A stretch of 49,819 bases of DNA from Paraglaciecola hydrolytica (GTDB lineage Bacteria; Pseudomonadota; Gammaproteobacteria; Enterobacterales; Alteromonadaceae): assembly GCF_001565895.1 (NCBI RefSeq), contig NZ_LSNE01000002.1:210513-260331 (forward strand), in the 5' to 3' direction. A program made the position numbers and the translations under genes. The number at the start of each line of letters is the position of its first letter. The stretch's first letter is position 1. Under the pieces are notes generated by a model. The model was not told the origin of the DNA. It saw nothing but the letters and a program-made list of their open reading frames with translations, and made no database searches. Positions 44,984-49,819 of this stretch are shown here, one piece after another.

Positions 44984-45466
44984 ATGGCTAACATCGTTAC
45001 CTCAGTATTGTTTGTGTGTTTGGGTAACATTTGTCGCTCACCAACTGCAGAAGCGGTATTCAAAGAAAAAGTTAAACACAGCGATTTATCTTTTGAGATT
45101 GATTCAGCTGGTACTATGGGTTATCACACTGGAGCGTTACCCGACCAACGCTCACAAGCGGTAGGTGAAATGCGCGGTTATAGCTTTAAAGGGCTGAAAT
45201 GTCGTAAAGTTGTTATCGAAGACTTTGAAAAATTTGATTATATTCTGGCTATGGATAAAGAAAACTTACGTCACTTGTTGGAGTTGTGTCCTCATGAACA
45301 CCAACACAAAGTAGCGTTATTTTTATCTTTTACTGACTCTGATGTACAGGAAGTGCCCGATCCTTATTATGGTGGTAAGCGCGGATTTGAGTATGTTCTA
45401 GACTTGATCGAGTTAGCAGCAGATGGACTTTTAGCTGCAATAAAGACTCGCGCTGGCAAGGTTTAA
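44984..45466 (+). CDS. Low-molecular-weight protein tyrosine phosphatase
   Basis: 160 residues. The active-site loop CX5R is C12-L-G-N-I-C-R18 near the N-terminus, and the general acid is D126 in PDPYYGG. Family members dephosphorylate tyrosine, often on exopolysaccharide kinases, or arginine residues. No polysaccharide gene is nearby. The ATG at 44984 is preferred to a TTG at 44969. It shares its reading frame with the next gene, separated only by TAA and TTT. Confidence 0.9.
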   Translation: MANIVTSVLFVCLGNICRSPTAEAVFKEKVKHSDLSFEIDSAGTMGYHTGALPDQRSQAVGEMRGYSFKGLKCRKVVIEDFEKFDYILAMDKENLRHLLELCPHEHQHKVALFLSFTDSDVQEVPDPYYGGKRGFEYVLDLIELAADGLLAAIKTRAGKV

Positions 45467-45469
45467 TTT

Positions 45470-46438
45470 TTGAACCATTCTGCCAAACTGTGGTTAAGTG
45501 CTTTTGTGGTGATGCTGATAGTCAGTGCATTACTACTATTGTTCAATGGCTTAAGTGCGCCTTTCACTGATCCTATCGACCAACAAATACTGTTAAAACT
45601 GCGACTACCCTTGGTACTGACCGCCTGTTTAGTCGGCTCTGCTTTGGCCCTAAGTTCAGCGAATTTACAAGTGTTATTGCATAATCCATTGGCCGATCCT
45701 GGCATTATTGGTATTACGAGTGGCGCCAGTTTGTGTGCGGCGGTGTTTTTGTTATTAGGTGGTCAACTCGCTCCGAACATAGTGCAGTATGTATTGCCTT
45801 TGTGTTGTTTTGTCGGCGCGATCTTATCTACAGCTTTGATTTATGGAGTAGCCCGTAAGTTAGTTAATAACCATTCTGCGGTGATACTGGCTGGTATTGC
45901 TATTTCGACTATCGGTGGTGCCATAGTGGCGTGGCTGCACTTTTTTTCTGATGCTCAGTCGATGCGCAATCTGACGTTTTGGTTAATGGGCAGTCTGCAC
46001 CAAGCTGATTGGCCAATATTGATGTTTGCTATCCCTTTACTTCTGCCATTAATCGTCTATTTAGCGAGTCAGGGCAGGGCATTGAACTGGTATTATTTTG
46101 GTCATAACAGTGCTCAACTAGCAGGTTTAGATGTACATAGGTTTCACAGAAAAATGTTGTTGTTATGTGCCCTAAGTGTGGGGGCTGCCGTATCAATGGC
46201 AGGTTCAATCGCTTTTGTGGGTTTGTTAGTGCCGCATCTGTTACGTAACTTTTTTGGCTACGATAATCGTTTTATATTGCCTGCCTCGGCGTTATTAGGT
46301 GCCTGTTTATTGTTATGGGTTGAGCTAGTCTCGAGTTGGGTTATTGGCATTAGTTTGCCCGTTTCAATGTTAACTGCGACTTTGGGGGGGCCGGTATTTT
46401 TATATTCGATTGCGCGCATGACTAGGGGCGCAAAATAA
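45470..46438 (+). CDS. btuC: BtuC-like FecCD-family ABC permease
   Basis: 322 residues, about ten helices. LRLPLVLTACLVGSALALSSA and LLHNPLADPGIIGITSGA match the first FecCD signature, and SIAFVGLLVPHLLRNFFG is the ATPase-contact loop. It resembles BtuC (vitamin B12) more than siderophore permeases, but heme or siderophore uptake cannot be excluded. The start is TTG at 45470; in-frame TAA precedes it by one codon. No periplasmic binding protein gene is adjacent. Confidence 0.82.
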   Translation: MNHSAKLWLSAFVVMLIVSALLLLFNGLSAPFTDPIDQQILLKLRLPLVLTACLVGSALALSSANLQVLLHNPLADPGIIGITSGASLCAAVFLLLGGQLAPNIVQYVLPLCCFVGAILSTALIYGVARKLVNNHSAVILAGIAISTIGGAIVAWLHFFSDAQSMRNLTFWLMGSLHQADWPILMFAIPLLLPLIVYLASQGRALNWYYFGHNSAQLAGLDVHRFHRKMLLLCALSVGAAVSMAGSIAFVGLLVPHLLRNFFGYDNRFILPASALLGACLLLWVELVSSWVIGISLPVSMLTATLGGPVFLYSIARMTRGAK

Positions 46439-46439
46439 A

Positions 46440-47180
46440 ATGCTAGATTTTAATCACGTTGAGATAAAACACCGACTTAAGAATGTAAGTGGCAGTGCGC
46501 AGGCAGGACAGTTTGTACATGTAATGGGTACTAATGGCTCTGGTAAGTCATCCTTGTTACATAGTTTGGCTGGTTTACTTAGCCTAGATAAGGGGATGGT
46601 CCGCTTAAATAGGCAAGATTTGCAGCACTATAGTTTGCCACAACTTGCCACTATTCGTTGTCTGCAAGAACAGCAGCAACAGAGCATGTTTGCTCTGAGT
46701 GTCGCAGAGGTACTGCATTTTTTTAGTGGTCAACATGGCTTACCAGAGGAATTGGAACAAGCACTTGAATTAAAAGATTTTTTGCCAAGACCTTTAAATC
46801 AATTATCCGGAGGCGAAGCCAGACGAGTACTAGTTGCTAGAGCGTTGTTACAAGTTTGGCCGGCCATTGAACGTGGACAGGCCTTAGTCTTGTTAGATGA
46901 GCCCAATCAGGGTTTGGATTTTAAACACCAGCATTTGTTATTTCAGTTGTTGGCCCAAATTTGCCAACAAAATAATCTAGTTATCGTAAATCATCATGAT
47001 TTAAACTTGTGCCAGCAATACGCCAATCAAATTTGGTTAATGCAAAAGGGCCAGATTGTAGAGTCTTTACGCTCTTTAGATAGTATTAGTAATCAAGCCT
47101 TAAGCCACATATTTGGCTGTGGTATTCAATGTGCAATTGACCACACCGGCAATAAGATATTTCAAACTTATCTAGATTAA
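46440..47180 (+). CDS. btuD: BtuD-like ABC transporter ATPase
   Basis: 246 residues. Walker A is GTNGSGKS (30-37), the Q-loop glutamine is near 76, the signature LSGGE is at 122-126, and Walker B is LVLLDEP (149-155). The H-loop lies in VNHHDLN. The short N-terminal region is typical of BtuD. It starts one base after the btuC stop, so the two form the transporter core. No cobalamin riboswitch-like leader was noticed ahead of the pair. Confidence 0.85.
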   Translation: MLDFNHVEIKHRLKNVSGSAQAGQFVHVMGTNGSGKSSLLHSLAGLLSLDKGMVRLNRQDLQHYSLPQLATIRCLQEQQQQSMFALSVAEVLHFFSGQHGLPEELEQALELKDFLPRPLNQLSGGEARRVLVARALLQVWPAIERGQALVLLDEPNQGLDFKHQHLLFQLLAQICQQNNLVIVNHHDLNLCQQYANQIWLMQKGQIVESLRSLDSISNQALSHIFGCGIQCAIDHTGNKIFQTYLD

Positions 47181-47287
47181 TACAGGTTATGATTGCTTTC
47201 GTTTATCATTGCCACTAACTTCTTATTCCAGCTCGTGTTTTATGGAAATACAGAGCTATTTTATATTGAAACCTAAAAGGAAATATT

Positions 47288-48631
47288 GTGAGCCAGTGGC
47301 AACCAGATAGTTGGCGTGCAAAACCCATTTTGCAACAACCTACGTACGAAGATCAGCAACATTTAGCATTAGTAGAGCAAAAACTGAAAGGTTATCCACC
47401 CTTGGTGTTTGCCGCAGAAACGCGCGAGTTATTTAGGCAATTAGGCGCAGTAGCAGAAGGCCAAGGCTTTTTGTTACAAGGCGGTGATTGTGCTGAATCA
47501 TTTAATGAATTTAATGCGCCTAAAATCCGTGATACTTTTAAAGTCATTCTACAAATGGCCATAGTACTGACTTTTGCTGGTCGTTGTCCGGTTACCAAAG
47601 TGGCACGTATGGCTGGCCAGTATGCCAAACCCCGTTCAGGTGATTTTGAAACCATCGATGGTGTATCTTTACCCAGTTATCGTGGTGACATCATCAATAG
47701 CTTTGAATTCACCGAAGCGTCTCGTAAGCCTGATCCACAAAGAATGTTAGAGGCTTATAATCAATCAGCTGCAACCCTAAATTTGTTGCGTGCTTTTGCT
47801 CAGGGTGGTTTGGCTGATTTACACGAAGTGAATCGTTGGAATATGGCTTTTGTTGACAATAATCCGCTTAAAGATCGTTATAAAGATCTGGCGCAACGTA
47901 TTGAAGAATCCTTGGAATTTATGAAGGTGATGGGAATTAACTCTGTTAATACCCCTACCTTACATGAAACGTCTTTATTTACCTCTCATGAAGCATTATT
48001 GCTGAATTATGAGCAGGCCTTAACTCGTGTCGATACCTTAACGGGCAATTGGTACAACTGCTCTGCGCATATGTTATGGATAGGTGAGCGTACCCGTCAA
48101 TTAGATCATGCTCACTTAGAATTTTTCCGAGGGATCCATAATCCTATCGGGGTAAAAGTAGGTCCAGGCATGGGGGAAGATGAGCTTATTCGTTTAATCG
48201 ATGCGCTGAATCCGCAAAATGATGCTGGTCGCCTTACCTTGATTACGCGTATGGGCGCGGATAACCTTGAGAAAAATTTGCCTAAATTACTGCGTCGAGT
48301 CAAACAAGAAGGGCGTAAAGTAGTATGGAGTTCAGATCCCATGCACGGCAATACTATCAAGGCGTCTAGCGGTTTTAAAACCCGTAACTTTGATGCTATT
48401 TTAAGTGAGATTCAGCAGTTTTTTGCTGCTCATAAAGCTGAAGGTACACATGCTGGTGGAATTCACTTGGAAATGACCGGTCAGCATGTAACTGAATGCA
48501 CTGGTGGGGCTTATCAGATCAGTGATGATGATCTTGCGCAAGCCTATAAAACTCAATGTGATCCTCGTTTAAATGCTGATCAGGTATTAGAAATGGCCTT
48601 CTTGGTGGCAGACCACTTGAGAGCTAAATAA
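47288..48631 (+). CDS. Class II DAHP synthase (plant/mycobacterial type)
   Basis: 447 residues. It makes DAHP from phosphoenolpyruvate and erythrose 4-phosphate, the first step of the shikimate pathway. It belongs to the class II family, unlike E. coli Aro[17 protein letters not shown], the metal cysteine C68 in [24 protein letters not shown] and SDPMHGNT. The first residues ([15 protein letters not shown]) are also typical. The start is GTG at 47288 with AAAAGG upstream. It is apparently monocistronic. Confidence 0.95.
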   Translation: MSQWQPDSWRAKPILQQPTYEDQQHLALVEQKLKGYPPLVFAAETRELFRQLGAVAEGQGFLLQGGDCAESFNEFNAPKIRDTFKVILQMAIVLTFAGRCPVTKVARMAGQYAKPRSGDFETIDGVSLPSYRGDIINSFEFTEASRKPDPQRMLEAYNQSAATLNLLRAFAQGGLADLHEVNRWNMAFVDNNPLKDRYKDLAQRIEESLEFMKVMGINSVNTPTLHETSLFTSHEALLLNYEQALTRVDTLTGNWYNCSAHMLWIGERTRQLDHAHLEFFRGIHNPIGVKVGPGMGEDELIRLIDALNPQNDAGRLTLITRMGADNLEKNLPKLLRRVKQEGRKVVWSSDPMHGNTIKASSGFKTRNFDAILSEIQQFFAAHKAEGTHAGGIHLEMTGQHVTECTGGAYQISDDDLAQAYKTQCDPRLNADQVLEMAFLVADHLRAK

Positions 48632-48657
48632 TTTTTAAATACGGTTAGTTAAAATAT

Positions 48658-48692
48658 GCCGAGAGTGTGATGTCATTGTTTGCACTCTCGGC
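48658..48692. terminator. Hairpin after the DAHP synthase gene
   Basis: GCCGAGAGTG and CACTCTCGGC form a perfect 10-bp stem around a 15-base loop, 26 bp past the stop. Only a short mixed T-rich stretch follows, so it may be a weak terminator or an RNA-end stabiliser. Confidence 0.55.
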
Positions 48693-48707
48693 CACTTTAA
48701 TGGTATA

Positions 48708-48726
48708 AATGCGAATAATTTGCATT
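48708..48726. promoter_or_regulatory. Fur box upstream of feoA
   Basis: AATGCGAATAATTTGCATT matches the 19-bp Fur consensus AATGATAATNATTATCATT at 14 of 18 defined positions and is almost a perfect dyad. It lies 25 bp before the feoA ATG. Repression by Fe-Fur under iron-replete conditions is the expected control of feoAB. Confidence 0.75.
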
Positions 48727-48750
48727 TGTGATGCTTTTAAAGGTAATGCC

Positions 48751-48981
48751 ATGACCCTCTGGGAACTTAAAAATAAACAGTCTGCTTCTATCGAAAGTTT
48801 AGATCCCACTTTATTACCTGCCATATTTCATCGATTAAATGAGATGGGATTTGCCGCAGGTCAAGTTATTCAATGTTTGCGTCGTAGTCCTATGAAGGGC
48901 CCTTTGGTCTTGCAATTGGGTGATTGTGTTTATTCACTAGAACAGAGCATTGCCAGCCGTATTAACATAAGTGCTGCCTAG
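48751..48981 (+). CDS. feoA: Ferrous iron transport protein A
   Basis: 76 residues with an SH3-like FeoA fold: MTLWELKNKQSASIESLD, then RLNEMGFAAGQVIQCLRRSPMKGP. It is a small cytoplasmic partner of FeoB. The frame is open to 48709, but that would place the start inside the Fur box, and AAAGG precedes the ATG at 48751. FeoB follows 89 bp downstream. Confidence 0.9.
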   Translation: MTLWELKNKQSASIESLDPTLLPAIFHRLNEMGFAAGQVIQCLRRSPMKGPLVLQLGDCVYSLEQSIASRINISAA

Positions 48982-49070
48982 TTTCGGTTCGAACAGCCTC
49001 TTTGTATCAATCAGTTCACATGTGTTATGTGGAATCAAAATATTACGTAGTGCACATCCTAAGGTAGTTA

Positions 49071-49819
49071 ATGAAGAATATTATCCTGGTAGGTAAACCC
49101 AATTCAGGTAAAAGCCTGCTGTTTAATCAATTGACCGGAATGCGTCAAAAAGTCGCGAATTTTCCTGGTGTAACCGTTGAGCTTAAAAGTGGCAAGTTTG
49201 ACCAATATCAAATGGTTGATTTTCCTGGCACTTATTCATTAAAAAGCTTGTCCCGCGACGAAGAACTTGCCATCGAAAAACTGCATGAAGCCATGCACAG
49301 CGATGACACAGCGCTAATAATATGTAATCTCGATGCTACCCGTTTAGAGCGTAGTTTAGTGTTTGGTTTGCAAGTCAGAGATTTAGCGCAGCAACATGAT
49401 AAAGGTGTGATTTTTGCACTGAACATGATTGATGAAGTACAGCGTTTTGGCCACAACATTGATACGGCAGAACTGGCAAAGGATCTTGGCTGTGCGGTTT
49501 ATGCCATGTCTGCCAAAACCTTAATTGGATTACATGAGTTTAAACTGGCACTGATTGATGCGGCTAAACATCCACAAGATTTTATCCCTTTAAAAAATGA
49601 CGACGCACCTCGACCTGTATTAGAAATCAGTCGTGAACTATCTGGCCGCTATGGTATTCACGCTGATGTAGTACTGAAAAGACAAAATAAAATTGATGAT
49701 TTTTTGTTGAACAATATGTTTGGTGGCCTGATGTTTTTGGTCATTATGTTTTTATTATTTCAAAGTATCTTTACTTGGGCGAGCCCATTGATGGATGCGG
49801 TAGAAGCCGCAGTTGGTGA
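49071..49819 (+). CDS. feoB: Ferrous iron transporter FeoB, 3' end cut by window
   Basis: The first 249 codons are present. The N-terminal G-domain has G1 GKPNSGKS (9-16), the switch VANFPGVTVE, G3 DFPGTYSL and G4 NMID. The helical domain follows, and the first membrane helix (LMFLVIMFLLFQSIF) begins just before the edge. It imports Fe2+ across the inner membrane. AAGG upstream of the ATG gives a good start. It is co-transcribed with feoA. Confidence 0.93.
   Translation, partial: MKNIILVGKPNSGKSLLFNQLTGMRQKVANFPGVTVELKSGKFDQYQMVDFPGTYSLKSLSRDEELAIEKLHEAMHSDDTALIICNLDATRLERSLVFGLQVRDLAQQHDKGVIFALNMIDEVQRFGHNIDTAELAKDLGCAVYAMSAKTLIGLHEFKLALIDAAKHPQDFIPLKNDDAPRPVLEISRELSGRYGIHADVVLKRQNKIDDFLLNNMFGGLMFLVIMFLLFQSIFTWASPLMDAVEAAVG

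Overview
This window looks like a chromosomal piece of a marine gammaproteobacterium of the Alteromonadales (Glaciecola/Paraglaciecola/Alteromonas-like). The evidence is protein sequences that align by eye with E. coli housekeeping proteins (Prs, YchF, PrfA, HemA, UbiF), a tRNA array matching the first part of the E. coli metT operon, a lolB-ispE-prs cluster divergent from hemA-prfA-prmC followed by sirB2-sirB1, and a bioA/bioBFCD divergon, together with a large TonB-dependent receptor of the type common in marine Alteromonadales. The assignment is inference from reading only. No CRISPR array, prophage, plasmid gene or rRNA was seen.

Left part (1-9.2 kb), accessory: all genes are on the minus strand. 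In transcription order they are a TonB-dependent receptor, a SapC-like protein, a JmjC/cupin-like hydroxylase, a flavin-dependent halogenase-like protein and a DUF6445 protein with dioxygenase-like residues, then a sodium:solute symporter cut by the window edge. Three exact matches and one near match to the LacI-family operator TGNAANCGNTTNCA lie upstream of the receptor and the symporter. One site touches a good promoter of the receptor and another touches the -10-like box of the symporter, so they probably form one substrate-induced uptake regulon. The substrate cannot be named. This is the most interesting region.

9.2-26.5 kb, mixed: M61 peptidase, PilZ protein, Mpo1-like membrane protein, a LytS/LytTR two-component pair, pfkA, an EamA transporter with a 19-bp palindrome upstream, a response regulator-TPR protein coupled to a small lipoprotein, ubiF, a DUF885 metallopeptidase-like lipoprotein, a 58-residue membrane protein, a secreted nucleoside hydrolase with an altered catalytic motif, a YlqF GTPase, a DUF4282 protein and an AGCS sodium:amino-acid symporter.

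26.5-39.5 kb, core: a MITE-like element, the tRNA operon Met-Leu-Gln-Gln with its promoter and terminator, ychF-pth-rplY, prs with a tRNA-Gln just upstream, ispE-lolB, then hemA-prfA-prmC on the other strand. An HD-GYP c-di-GMP phosphodiesterase with a repeat after it sits between prmC and sirB2-sirB1.

39.5-49.8 kb, cofactor and metal section: bioA divergent from bioBFCD across a candidate BirA operator, a low-molecular-weight phosphatase gene followed by BtuCD-like transporter genes, a class II DAHP synthase, and feoAB behind a Fur box (feoB is cut by the right edge). Three kinds of dispersed short repeat occupy the longer intergenic gaps. Several genes use GTG or TTG starts, and where homology or sequence context supports it I moved starts from the longest reading frame.
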